DNA of 20,735 nucleotides, taken from positions 1-20,735 of the forward strand of contig JAHWIP010000022.1 in assembly GCA_019322375.1 (NCBI GenBank). Reading direction: 5' to 3'. Position 1 is the first letter of the stretch; each line of letters begins with the position of its first letter. Below the pieces are notes generated by a model. It had not been told where the DNA came from and ran no database searches. It saw only the letters and a program-made list of their open reading frames with translations. Below are positions 1 through 6,448 of the stretch, piece by piece. Source of the stretch: Candidatus Woesearchaeota archaeon (GTDB lineage Archaea; Nanobdellota; Nanobdellia; Woesearchaeales; SM23-78). The translations under genes were made by a program, and so were the position numbers.

Positions 1-588
1 CAGGAGCGGGAGATCCGCCCGGTCGGCTCGTCCAAGACCAGAAAGGTTGATGTCCGGGTGCTTGCCGCCACCGCTCGCGACCTGCAGAAGGAGGTCGGCC
101 GCAAGACCTTCAGAGAAGATCTTTACTACCGGCTTAACGTTATGGCTATTCACCTACCCCCGCTCAGGGAACGGACAGACGACCTGGCGCCGCTCATCGA
201 TCATTTCATCCGGAAATTCAACCAGAATTTCGACCTGCAGGTAAGGGGCGTATCTGCCGCCTCAATGAAGCGGATCCTCGCCCATCACTGGCCGGGCAAC
301 GTACGTGAACTTGAAAACGTGATCCAGCGGGGCATGGTGCTGGCTGAAAATCGCCTCATCGAGGCGAGTCATCTACCTGAAGGGCTTGGGGATAAGAAGG
401 GACTGACGACCCGACTTGTTTCGCCGAAGGAGGACCTCTCCTTGAAAACGTTACAGAAGCAGCTGGAGGCGAAGTATATCGCCGCAGCCTTGAAACGAAC
501 CAAAGGCAACAAGAGCAAGGCGGCTCAGGCGCTGGAGATAAGCTATCCGTCGCTATTGAAAAAAATCAAGGAGTATGGGCTGGAGTAG
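1..588 (+). CDS. NtrC-family sigma-54-dependent response regulator, C-terminal part (5' truncated by window edge)
   Basis: The frame is open from base 1 and ends with TAG at 586-588. The visible 195 residues cover the second half of an AAA+ sigma-54 activation domain: the VDVRVLAAT strand, FREDLYYRLNV, LPPLRER (the sensor I/II region) and WPGNVREL, which is diagnostic of the family. A linker and a Fis-type helix-turn-helix follow near the C terminus (GNKSKAAQALEIS, then LLKKIKEYGL). Such proteins couple ATP hydrolysis to open-complex formation by sigma-54 RNA polymerase and are usually paired with a sensor kinase. Archaea have no sigma-54, and the DNA is clearly more GC-rich than everything after about 650. 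This segment therefore very likely derives from a bacterium (Deltaproteobacteria- or Nitrospirae-like codon use; lineage is a guess). The N-terminal receiver domain and Walker A are outside the window. Confidence 0.93.
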   Translation, partial: QEREIRPVGSSKTRKVDVRVLAATARDLQKEVGRKTFREDLYYRLNVMAIHLPPLRERTDDLAPLIDHFIRKFNQNFDLQVRGVSAASMKRILAHHWPGNVRELENVIQRGMVLAENRLIEASHLPEGLGDKKGLTTRLVSPKEDLSLKTLQKQLEAKYIAAALKRTKGNKSKAAQALEISYPSLLKKIKEYGLE

Positions 589-652
589 ATCTTAAGAAAG
601 AAGAAAGCGGGTGAAGTGGCTATCACCGTCAGTGGGTCGGCTTGATGGTAGG
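589..652. other. Composition junction, bacterial-like to archaeal-like DNA
   Basis: From the regulator's stop codon to about 650 the sequence stays GC-rich and carries no gene. At about 651-660 it turns abruptly AT-rich and stays so for the remaining 20 kb. An in-frame stop at 649-651 sits directly before the first archaeal codons. No terminal repeat, integrase or tRNA is visible at the boundary, so nothing marks it as a natural insertion site. Confidence 0.6.
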
Positions 653-1179
653 TGACAAAATTTGGCTGTATTGTGAATAATTTTTATAAAACAAATCTTG
701 GCTGGGTTATACGGTGTGGAAGGCATCCTGACTCAAATGATAGACCAGAAAGAGGCTTGCCCTGGAATGTCTGCTTATCCATAGAGGAAATAGTAGACAC
801 TATCAAGGCATTCTACAAAGATATTCCTGCAGAGCATTATGTTTTTATTCATCCTCAGAGAGAAATGATTAAATCAGGTAACTTGCTTGTTAATGGAGAT
901 AAGTGCATAATTGAGGCAGTTACTGGTTGGCCAGAAGGCTTAAGCCATGGCAAAGAATCACCTCAGGCAGTTTACCTCTTTGAAACACCAAGCTTGTTTG
1001 TTGAGCCAAGAAAAACAGAAGGAAATGAAAACCTATTAACACCAGAGGAATGGCTTAGAATAGGAAAAAATATTGAAAGAAAACTGAATTATTCAAAATT
1101 ATCCCTGATAAACCCTGTTGTTGTTGAATTCTCTATTAATAATTATGGCAGTGTAAGTGCTCATGATGTACAGGTGTGA
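652..1179 (+). CDS. Unknown protein, probably 5'-truncated; weak resemblance to the PEP synthase/PPDK ATP-grasp domain
   Basis: The longest frame begins at GTG 652 directly after an in-frame TAG, with no ribosome binding site or TATA box ahead of it, and coincides with the composition junction. It therefore looks like the remaining C-terminal part of a longer protein. The 175 residues include VFIHPQREMIKSGNLL, then CIIEAVTGWPEGLSHGKESP, and end VVVEFSINNYG...AHDVQV. The EAV-G-EGL-GK-SP pattern recalls the stretch IEA-GLGE-VVSGK-P of the PEP-synthase/pyruvate phosphate dikinase nucleotide-binding domain. This is a pattern-level similarity only, and no catalytic residue can be assigned with confidence. 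It converges with the next gene, the stop codons being seven bases apart. Confidence 0.55.
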   Translation: MTKFGCIVNNFYKTNLGWVIRCGRHPDSNDRPERGLPWNVCLSIEEIVDTIKAFYKDIPAEHYVFIHPQREMIKSGNLLVNGDKCIIEAVTGWPEGLSHGKESPQAVYLFETPSLFVEPRKTEGNENLLTPEEWLRIGKNIERKLNYSKLSLINPVVVEFSINNYGSVSAHDVQV

Positions 1180-1186
1180 AAATAAC

Positions 1187-2317
1187 CTACCCAACCCTAA
1201 CAAACTCTCTGTTCTCAACTTTCTTGATTAGTATTTCTTTTTCCACATCTCCGTTCTTGTCAAATGAGAACTTTCCGCTTGCCCCTGGAAAATCTTTTAC
1301 TGTGACTAAGAATTCCTTGATATCATCTGTGTCTTCGCCAACATTCTCAATTGCATAAGCAAGCACTTTCAATGCATCGTATGAGTTGGCTGCTGTCATG
1401 TCTGGGATTTCATTGTAGGTTACTTTGTATTTCATAATAAAGTTTTTTACGCTTTCATCTTCTGATTCAGAATCATAAGGATAAGGATAAACCAATCCGT
1501 TTGACCATCCACCATAGTCTGTTATCAGTTGTTCTGTTTGCGAGCCAAAATGTGCAAGCCAGATAGGCTTAAACTCTGTTTCTTTTGCCTGCTTCATTGG
1601 TATGCCCACTAATCCTGATGTGTGCAGATTGATTACTGTATCAACTTTAGCATTTCTTAGCTTTAATAGTTCTGTCCTTACATCTTTTTGTATTAGCTCA
1701 GTCACTTGTTCCATTACTATTTCTCCTCCGAGCTTTTCAAACGCCTGCTTAAAATAATAATTGTGCTCTTCCCCGTACGGGGTTGCGCTTATTATTGAGC
1801 CTGCTCTTCTTGAGCCCAGCTCATTGTATGCGTATTCTGCCAACACCTGCATCATGGTTTTTACAGAAGGCACTGTTCTAAAGAAATAGTCGTCTTTACT
1901 CATGGATTCAAGCATTGCGATTCCTGATATCATGATGACTTTGTTGTTGTTGGTTGTTGGCAAAAGCACTACTGTTGTGCTTGCCCATGAATCACCAATT
2001 ATGTATTTTACATCATCAACACTGATTAGTTTGTTTACTGCTGACACTGCTGTTTTTGGATCTGTTCTGGTATCCTCGTATATGAGCTCAATCTTTTTCC
2101 CATTTATCCCGCCAGCTGCGTTAATCTCGTCTTTTGCTATTTCTACTCCTCTTCTTTCCTGCTGGCCGTGATATGCTCCTACTCCTGTAAAGGTTCCTAT
2201 CACTCCTATCTTTATGGTGTCTTCTTTTACTACTTGTCCTGCCGGTGTTTGTGTGCATCCGCTTATCACAATGACAATCAGCATTGCTATAGCTATCACT
2301 AATTGAATTCTTTTCAT
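1187..2317 (-). CDS. ABC-type branched-chain amino-acid-like substrate-binding lipoprotein (LivK/Peripla_BP_6)
   Basis: 376 residues. A short N-terminal hydrophobic segment ends in the lipobox ISGC (Cys21), so the protein should be a lipid-anchored extracytoplasmic receptor. The mature part starts IKIGVIGTFTGVGAYHGQ and continues with GVEIAKDEINAAGGINGKKIELIYEDTRTDP, the classic opening of type-I periplasmic binding proteins of the Leu/Ile/Val family. Later signatures are AANSYDALKVLAYAIENVG and GKFSFDKNGD. No permease or ATPase gene adjoins it, so it either works with a transporter encoded elsewhere or is an orphan receptor. The ligand cannot be read from the sequence. The gene is divergent from a TrmB-type regulator, which may control it. 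The ATG at 2317 is preceded by a GGGGGA-type ribosome binding site and a TATA-like GTTAAATATTG on the minus strand near 2383-2391. Confidence 0.93.
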   Translation of the reverse strand: MKRIQLVIAIAMLIVIVISGCTQTPAGQVVKEDTIKIGVIGTFTGVGAYHGQQERRGVEIAKDEINAAGGINGKKIELIYEDTRTDPKTAVSAVNKLISVDDVKYIIGDSWASTTVVLLPTTNNNKVIMISGIAMLESMSKDDYFFRTVPSVKTMMQVLAEYAYNELGSRRAGSIISATPYGEEHNYYFKQAFEKLGGEIVMEQVTELIQKDVRTELLKLRNAKVDTVINLHTSGLVGIPMKQAKETEFKPIWLAHFGSQTEQLITDYGGWSNGLVYPYPYDSESEDESVKNFIMKYKVTYNEIPDMTAANSYDALKVLAYAIENVGEDTDDIKEFLVTVKDFPGASGKFSFDKNGDVEKEILIKKVENREFVRVG

Positions 2318-2339
2318 TTCAATCCCCCTTGTTTTTTTA

Positions 2340-2371
2340 GAAGCCCAAGGCTTTTTTAGTCCTCAGGCTTC
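2340..2371. promoter_or_regulatory. Nested inverted repeats upstream of the binding-protein gene
   Basis: AAGCC (2341-2345) can pair with GGCTT (2349-2353) in a tight hairpin, followed on the plus strand by a T run. Alternatively, GAAGCC (2340-2345) can pair with GGCTTC (2366-2371). The two structures are mutually exclusive. The element sits between the ATG at 2317 and the probable minus-strand TATA box. It may be leader structure, an operator, or a terminator for minor plus-strand transcription. Confidence 0.35.
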
Positions 2372-2382
2372 TGGTTGAGACA

Positions 2383-2421
2383 ATATTTAACCACTAGCTA
2401 GTAACTATTTATATATAAATA
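2383..2421. promoter_or_regulatory. Divergent promoter region with two palindromes
   Basis: The region holds a perfect 10-bp palindrome ACTAGCTAGT (2393-2402) and, next to it, a perfectly symmetric 16-bp AT palindrome TATTTATATATAAATA (2406-2421) that could serve as a TATA box in either direction. The minus-strand TATA-like sequence (2383-2391) adjoins. The position between a binding-protein gene and a TrmB regulator makes an operator role likely. Confidence 0.5.
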
Positions 2422-2452
2422 CTATCTCCCCCTCTAGGTGGGATAATTAGTA

Positions 2453-2462
2453 AATTATATAA
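2453..2462 (+). promoter_or_regulatory. TATA box of the TrmB gene (leaderless)
   Basis: AATTATATAA is centred about 28 bases upstream of the ATG at 2486. That spacing puts the transcription start at or next to the start codon. No Shine-Dalgarno sequence precedes the ATG, consistent with a leaderless mRNA. Confidence 0.6.
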
Positions 2463-2485
2463 AGAAGAAAGCTAATCTTAACACC

Positions 2486-3247
2486 ATGCTTGAACTGCTA
2501 AGAAGCATAGGATTAACAGACTCAGAAGCAAAAGTCTATTTAGCCCTGCTAGACCTGGGAACAAGCACAGTAGGTCCAATAGCAGACAAATCAAGAGCAT
2601 CCTATTCAAAAATCTATCTCTTGCTGGAAAAACTAATAGATAAAGGGCTAGCAACATACATAACAAAAGAAAAAACCAGGTATTTCACACCCACCAGCCC
2701 AAAGAAAATACTAGAGTACCTAGACCAAAAAAAGACAACTTTGGACAAACTAAGCAAAGAAGTAAAAGATATGCTTCCCAAACTAGAAGCAAAACTAAAA
2801 CAATCCCAGGAAGAAGAATACGTGACAATATATGAAGGACATGAGGGATTGAAAACAGTTTACTTAGAAAGCATAAACAATCTAAAACCAGGAGATGAAA
2901 TTCTGGTAATGGGAGCTACAATGGGAGCATACACCCAGACAAAACAAAACATTCTGTTGCTAAAAAAAGTACACACAATCAGACAGGAAAGAAAAATAGG
3001 GTTCAGAGTGATCTTTAATGAAGAGTTCAGACAAAATAAAGATGTTGAATTCTTTAAAAAACAGAAGCCTATACAAGTTCGCTTCTTATTAAAAAACACG
3101 CCCGCGGGAATAAACATCCAGGGAAACAGAGTGCTAATCATTTACTGGCATAAAGAAGAACCAAAAGTATTCTTAATACAAAGCAAAATAGTAGCAGATT
3201 CTTTTAGAAAATACTTTGAAGTGGTGTGGGAGAAGGCTAAGACATAG
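2486..3247 (+). CDS. TrmB-family transcriptional regulator
   Basis: 253 residues. The N-terminal winged helix (residues 1-70) has the typical TrmB opening: LRSIGLTDSEAKVYLALLDLG, then YSKIYLLLEKLIDKGLA in the recognition-helix region. A coiled-coil linker follows (about 75-112), then an effector/phospholipase-D-like C-terminal domain (VTIYEGHEGLKTVYLESI...PGDEILVMGA, ending near KVFLIQSKIVADSFRKYFEVVW). Archaeal TrmB proteins bind sugars or other ligands and repress or activate transport and metabolic genes. Here the neighbour is a divergent amino-acid-type binding lipoprotein, so local control of that gene is a reasonable inference. Ligand unknown. The mRNA is probably leaderless. Confidence 0.9.
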   Translation: MLELLRSIGLTDSEAKVYLALLDLGTSTVGPIADKSRASYSKIYLLLEKLIDKGLATYITKEKTRYFTPTSPKKILEYLDQKKTTLDKLSKEVKDMLPKLEAKLKQSQEEEYVTIYEGHEGLKTVYLESINNLKPGDEILVMGATMGAYTQTKQNILLLKKVHTIRQERKIGFRVIFNEEFRQNKDVEFFKKQKPIQVRFLLKNTPAGINIQGNRVLIIYWHKEEPKVFLIQSKIVADSFRKYFEVVWEKAKT

Positions 3248-3319
3248 AATAATTCTTATAAAAAGTAATCATCGTTCATAAATTTTTTAAATTATCATTC
3301 TTCTCTCTTAGAAACCAAA

Positions 3320-3688
3320 ATGAAGCCAAAACTAGAAGAAAGAATGAGAATAGAATGGAAAGATTTGTCTCGCCACTTTGAAATTGAAACTTTTGTAGTT
3401 GGGGAGGATGCAGTATATGAAATGAGTGAACAAGGTAAAGAAATAGAAGAATATTTCACTAATAATCCTGACCTGATTGAGAGGTGCTTGGATTTATTAG
3501 ATTCTGAAGAAAGAATTGACATGGTTTCTTTTAGAATAGATGTGCCTCTTAAAAAATATGAAAAAGAGTATGATCGTGATTTTGAATTTCTAGTTCAAAT
3601 TGAAAAGAGACCAGACTTGGTTTATGAACTAAATGTTAATAAACTTGATTCTTGGTATGCCAGTGCAAAAGTTATCCGGGCAAAATAA
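3320..3688 (+). CDS. Hypothetical acidic protein, 122 aa
   Basis: I do not recognise a family. The protein is soluble, charged (rich in Glu, Lys, Asp) and has no signal peptide or membrane segment. Visible stretches are KDLSRHFEIETFVVGEDAVYEM, a helical centre (IEEYFTNNPDLIERCLDLLD) and FRIDVPLKKYEKEYDRDFEFLVQIEKRPDLVYEL, which looks like an alternating alpha/beta fold. A TATA-like TTTTTTAAATTAT (3283-3295) is centred about 30 bases upstream of the ATG, in line with a leaderless transcript. It lies between a TrmB gene and a toxin-antitoxin pair, with no obvious functional link to either. Confidence 0.72.
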   Translation: MKPKLEERMRIEWKDLSRHFEIETFVVGEDAVYEMSEQGKEIEEYFTNNPDLIERCLDLLDSEERIDMVSFRIDVPLKKYEKEYDRDFEFLVQIEKRPDLVYELNVNKLDSWYASAKVIRAK

Positions 3689-3736
3689 CATAATCTTCAT
3701 AATTCTCACCATATCTCCGTCTTCCCAACCAAAAAA

Positions 3737-3744
3737 TATATAAA
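3737..3744 (+). promoter_or_regulatory. TATA box of the AbrB/RelE operon
   Basis: TATATAAA is centred about 26-30 bases before the probable transcription start (about 3766-3770). Together with the adjoining operator palindrome it forms a compact promoter. Confidence 0.7.
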
Positions 3745-3746
3745 GG

Positions 3747-3766
3747 AGGTAAGATTAATCTTACCT
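3747..3766. promoter_or_regulatory. Perfect 20-bp palindromic operator
   Basis: AGGTAAGATTAATCTTACCT is identical to its reverse complement over all 20 bases. It begins 3 bases after the TATA box and ends just before the ribosome binding site, so a bound repressor would block TFB/RNA polymerase. Antitoxins of the AbrB fold are dimeric DNA binders that autoregulate through such sites. It is the obvious candidate operator for the antitoxin encoded at 3777. Confidence 0.75.
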
Positions 3767-3776
3767 GGTGATAATC

Positions 3777-4043
3777 ATGGATGTTGCTATAACAAGAATG
3801 AGCTCAAAAGGACAGGTAGTCATACCAGCACAAATGAGAAATGGAATCAAAGAAGGAGACAAACTATTGATAATACAAAACAAAGACCAGCTAATCATGA
3901 AAAAAGCAAGCAAGCTGGATGAAAAACTTGAAGAAGACCTGGAATTTGCAAGAAGAACAGAGGAAGCATGGAAGCAAATAGAAAAAGGTCAAGGAATCAG
4001 GATGGATTTTGATGACTTTATTAAAGAAATGAAAAAATGGTAG
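3777..4043 (+). CDS. AbrB/SpoVT (MazE-fold) antitoxin-type DNA-binding protein
   Basis: 88 residues from the ATG at 3777. An in-frame GTG at 3768 would add three residues, but it overlaps GGTGA (3767-3771), a good Shine-Dalgarno 5 bases ahead of 3777, so I prefer 3777. The N-terminal 45 residues are a swapped-hairpin AbrB domain: ITRMSSKGQVVIPAQMRNGIKEGDKLLII, then DQLIMKKA. The C-terminal half is helical and acidic (EEDLEFARRTEEAW), as expected of a toxin-neutralising tail. It overlaps the RelE-type toxin gene by 7 bases (ATGGTAG), implying translational coupling. Together with the palindromic operator this is a canonical self-repressing type II toxin-antitoxin operon. Confidence 0.9.
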   Translation: MDVAITRMSSKGQVVIPAQMRNGIKEGDKLLIIQNKDQLIMKKASKLDEKLEEDLEFARRTEEAWKQIEKGQGIRMDFDDFIKEMKKW

Positions 4044-4279
4044 AAGTTATTTACGCTCCTTTCTTTGAGACTAAATTTAAGAAAATTAAAAACGAATCAC
4101 TAAAAGAAAGAATAATAAAACAAATAATCAAAATAAAAAATAACCCTGAAATAGGAAAACCAATGATGCATGATAGAAAAGGAACACGAGAGTTATACAT
4201 CAAGCCGTACAGGTTATCATACAGAATACAAGACAAAATAATCTATGTTCTTGATATATACCATAAAAATAAGCAATAA
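4037..4279 (+). CDS. RelE/ParE-superfamily toxin
   Basis: 80 residues, the usual size of the family. The pattern is typical: an N-terminal strand followed by FETKFKKIKNESLKERIIKQIIKIKNNPEIGKPM (the two-helix region), then GTRELYIKPYRLSYRI and IIYVLDIYHKNKQ, the beta-sheet that in RelE carries the basic and aromatic active-site residues (Arg, Tyr and the terminal His-Lys are visible). RelE toxins cleave ribosome-bound mRNA; ParE relatives poison gyrase. The sheet motif and terminal YHKNKQ favour a RelE-like role, but this is inference. The start codon lies inside the end of the antitoxin gene. It converges with the slipin gene, with only a short A/T-rich spacer. Confidence 0.9.
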   Translation: MVEVIYAPFFETKFKKIKNESLKERIIKQIIKIKNNPEIGKPMMHDRKGTRELYIKPYRLSYRIQDKIIYVLDIYHKNKQ

Positions 4280-4291
4280 AAATAAAAAATT

Positions 4292-5053
4292 TTAAACTTT
4301 TTTCTTAACCTTTATCCCAATTGCTTCAAATGCTCTCAGAACTTCTACTGGCAGTGCAAAGATTATTGTATTGCTCTGGTCACTGCTTAAATCATTAACT
4401 GTTTGCAAAGTTCTAAGGTGCAATGCTCCGGGTGCTGTTGCCAATGTAGTGGCTGCTTTGGCCATGTTAGATGCAGCAATCACTTCTCCCTGAGCCTTGA
4501 TAATAACTGCTCTTTTTTCTCTTTCTGCTTCTGCTTGCTTGCCAATAACTCTTTTCATGTCAGCTGGAAGAGTTATGTCTTTCAAGTCAACATTATCAAC
4601 TTTTATTCCCCAAGGGTCTGTTGCTTTGTCAACTATCTCCTGTATTCTCTTGGAAATCTCATCTCTCTCACTAAGCAACTGGTCTAACTCAACCTCACCA
4701 ACAATGTTTCTCATAGTGGTTTGTGCTATCTGGCTAACAGCCCATTGGAATCTTTCAACCTCAATAACAGCTTTTTTAGCCTCACCAACCTTGTAGTATA
4801 TAACAGCATTAATGCCAACTGTTATGTTGTCCTTGGTAATGCATTCCTGGTCAGGCACATCAACAGCCTTAACCCTTATATCAACTCTTTGCCAGGTGTG
4901 AATGATAGGGAAAATCAGTCTAAGCCCAGGCTTCATAACACCAGAGAACCTTCCCAAAAGAAACCTGACACCTCGCTCATACTCCTTAACCACTCTTAAA
5001 CTAATCAAGATTATAAAGCCAAACACTACAAGAACCCAATAGTACCATATCAT
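4292..5053 (-). CDS. SPFH/band-7 protein, slipin (stomatin-like)
   Basis: 253 residues. One N-terminal membrane anchor (about 3-20) is followed by the SPFH domain: VVKEYERGVRFLLGRFSG, KPGLRLIFPIIHTWQRVDIR, and VDVPDQECITKDNITVGINAVIYYKV. Next come a long helical region (ERDEISKRIQEIVDKATDPWGIKV and AEAEREKRAVIIKAQGE, typical oligomerisation and coiled-coil segments) and an Ala-rich tail. Archaeal stomatins form membrane-associated oligomers. In Pyrococcus such a protein is a substrate of the neighbouring NfeD-type protease, but no NfeD gene adjoins here. The start ATG 5053 has a GGGGGTGA ribosome binding site (5058-5065) 4 bases upstream, and a minus-strand TATA-like CATTTAAAAGAG at about 5089-5100. 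Confidence 0.93.
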   Translation of the reverse strand: MIWYYWVLVVFGFIILISLRVVKEYERGVRFLLGRFSGVMKPGLRLIFPIIHTWQRVDIRVKAVDVPDQECITKDNITVGINAVIYYKVGEAKKAVIEVERFQWAVSQIAQTTMRNIVGEVELDQLLSERDEISKRIQEIVDKATDPWGIKVDNVDLKDITLPADMKRVIGKQAEAEREKRAVIIKAQGEVIAASNMAKAATTLATAPGALHLRTLQTVNDLSSDQSNTIIFALPVEVLRAFEAIGIKVKKKV

Positions 5054-5171
5054 ATTCTCACCCCCTTATACCTGGGGAAAACCCTTGTTCTCTTTTAAAT
5101 GTTTGGGTTTTTTGTGTTAACAGAAAAATATTTAAACCTAGTTTCAGTAAATTACTCTATTGAATATAAAA

Positions 5172-5177
5172 GAGGTG
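5172..5177 (+). promoter_or_regulatory. Ribosome binding site deciding a TTG start
   Basis: GAGGTG lies 5 bases ahead of TTG 5183, in frame with the pilin-like protein. A TATA-like AATATTTAAA lies near 5126-5135, which would start transcription at about 5155. The alternative ATG at 5099 lies upstream of that promoter and is therefore unlikely to be used. Confidence 0.55.
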
Positions 5178-5182
5178 CATAT

Positions 5183-5635
5183 TTGGATATTGATAGCAAA
5201 GCCCATACTTTATCTCATGAGAAGAAAGGCATGTCTCCTTTAATAGCTACTGTGCTGTTAATAGCCTTTGCAGTTGCCCTTGGAGCCATGGTTATTAATA
5301 TTCCTTGGAATCCTGATGCAGGCCCTGACTGCTCTAAGATTATCATGATTATAAATCCTTACCTGTGCTATGCTAATAACATGATTAATATGAGCATTAG
5401 GAACACAGGAGCCCCTGTTGAAGAAGTCACTGTCAGAGTGGTTGATGAGAGTGCTGATTACCCAATAAAATTAATGAATTCTGCGTTTAAAAGAGGAGAG
5501 ATTTTTAAGAGAGAGCTCTCTTTTACAAAGACAAGCAAGACTTATGTCGGCTTTATACCCAGTGTTAAGTACAAAGAAGAAGTTGTTCCCTGCCCAGAGC
5601 CTGTGCTTGAAATGCCTGATTTGCCTGACTGCTGA
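5183..5635 (+). CDS. Archaeal type IV pilin-like secreted protein
   Basis: 150 residues if translation starts at TTG 5183. A class III signal is visible: a charged N-terminus ending HEKKG, then MSPLIATVLLIAFAVALGAMV. This is the form of archaeal pilin N-domains, cut by a prepilin peptidase after KKG and assembled through the hydrophobic helix. The mature part is short (about 130 residues). It contains paired cysteines (CSKI...YLC near the middle; CPEP and a final DC) and ends in a Pro/Asp-rich tail, so disulfides are likely. It could be a minor pilin, an adhesion subunit or a pseudopilin; no pilus ATPase or platform gene is in the window. A longer frame from ATG 5099 exists but would start before the promoter. 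Confidence 0.75.
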   Translation: MDIDSKAHTLSHEKKGMSPLIATVLLIAFAVALGAMVINIPWNPDAGPDCSKIIMIINPYLCYANNMINMSIRNTGAPVEEVTVRVVDESADYPIKLMNSAFKRGEIFKRELSFTKTSKTYVGFIPSVKYKEEVVPCPEPVLEMPDLPDC

Positions 5636-5677
5636 TGACAAAGTTTTTTAATACCTGCTTGTTCTTGTATTCTTATA

Positions 5678-6448
5678 ATGGAAATAATCCTTGATATCAG
5701 GAAATCAGTAGAGGAAAATGCTTCTCATTACTTTGAAAAATCTAAAAAAGCTAAAAAAAAGCTTGCAGGAGCAAAAGATGCTGTTGAGATGTATAAGCAC
5801 AAGCTTGGCAGTTTAAAACAGGAAAAAATACAGGAGAAAGCTGTTGTTAAAAAGAAAGCCAAGAAGGAGTGGTTTGAGAAGTTCAGATGGTTTATTAGCT
5901 CTGATGATTACCTGGTTATTGGAGGCAGGGATGCAACAACAAATGAAATAGTAATCAAGAAATATGCTGAGAAGAATGACTTGGTTTTTCACACAGACAT
6001 GGCTGGCTCACCATTTGTTGTTATCAAGAACAAGCAAGCAGAACAAATACCAGAAGCAACCATGCAAGAAGCAGCAGTTTTTACAGCTGTGTTTTCAAGG
6101 GCTTGGAAGCAGGGAATGGCAACTCTTGCTGTTTTCAGTGTAAAACCAGAGCAGGTATCAAAAAAAGCCAAGTCAGGAGAATACCTTGCAAAAGGAGCAT
6201 TCATGATTTATGGGGAAACAACTTATCATCACCCAGAAATGAGTTATGCAATAGGCATTTACCAAGACAAAGTAATGGGAGGCCCTCTTAGTGCAGTAAA
6301 AAAGCACTGTAAAGAATATGTTGAAATTATGCAGGGAAATGAAAAACTAAGTGATGTTGCAAAATTAATCAAAAAGAAGCTTGGTGGAGAACTGGACGAT
6401 ATACTCAGAGTTTTGCCTGCTGGGAGCAAGGTGAAGAAACAATTCTAG
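5678..6448 (+). CDS. NFACT-R (DUF814) domain protein, RqcH-related, lacking the N-terminal NFACT-N part
   Basis: 256 residues. The N-terminal 65 are a Lys/Glu-rich coiled coil (YFEKSKKAKKKLAGAKDAVE). They are followed by the NFACT-R domain: WFISSDDYLVIGGRDATTNE, VIKKYAEKNDLVFHTDMAGSPFVVI, then GEYLAKGAFMIYGE and PLSAVKKHCKEYVEI. Full-length archaeal and bacterial RqcH/NEMF proteins are usually more than 550 residues. They bind stalled 60S/50S subunits with tRNA through NFACT-N plus helix-hairpin-helix, with NFACT-R downstream. Here only the coiled coil and NFACT-R are present, and the preceding gene is unrelated. The N-terminal half must be a separate gene elsewhere or absent. A TATA-like TTTTTTAATA (5644-5653) about 29 bases before the ATG suggests a leaderless transcript. 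The stop codon shares its CTAG with the stop of the opposite-strand minigene. Confidence 0.88.
   Translation: MEIILDIRKSVEENASHYFEKSKKAKKKLAGAKDAVEMYKHKLGSLKQEKIQEKAVVKKKAKKEWFEKFRWFISSDDYLVIGGRDATTNEIVIKKYAEKNDLVFHTDMAGSPFVVIKNKQAEQIPEATMQEAAVFTAVFSRAWKQGMATLAVFSVKPEQVSKKAKSGEYLAKGAFMIYGETTYHHPEMSYAIGIYQDKVMGGPLSAVKKHCKEYVEIMQGNEKLSDVAKLIKKKLGGELDDILRVLPAGSKVKKQF

Noticed and set aside
1176..1358. Plus-strand frame opposite the end of the binding-protein gene
   Set aside because: Antisense low-complexity Ser/Phe sequence, typical of a shadow frame.
3768..3776. GTG as the start of the AbrB-type antitoxin
   Set aside because: The GTG is part of GGTGA, a good ribosome binding site for ATG 3777; no other ribosome binding site precedes the GTG.
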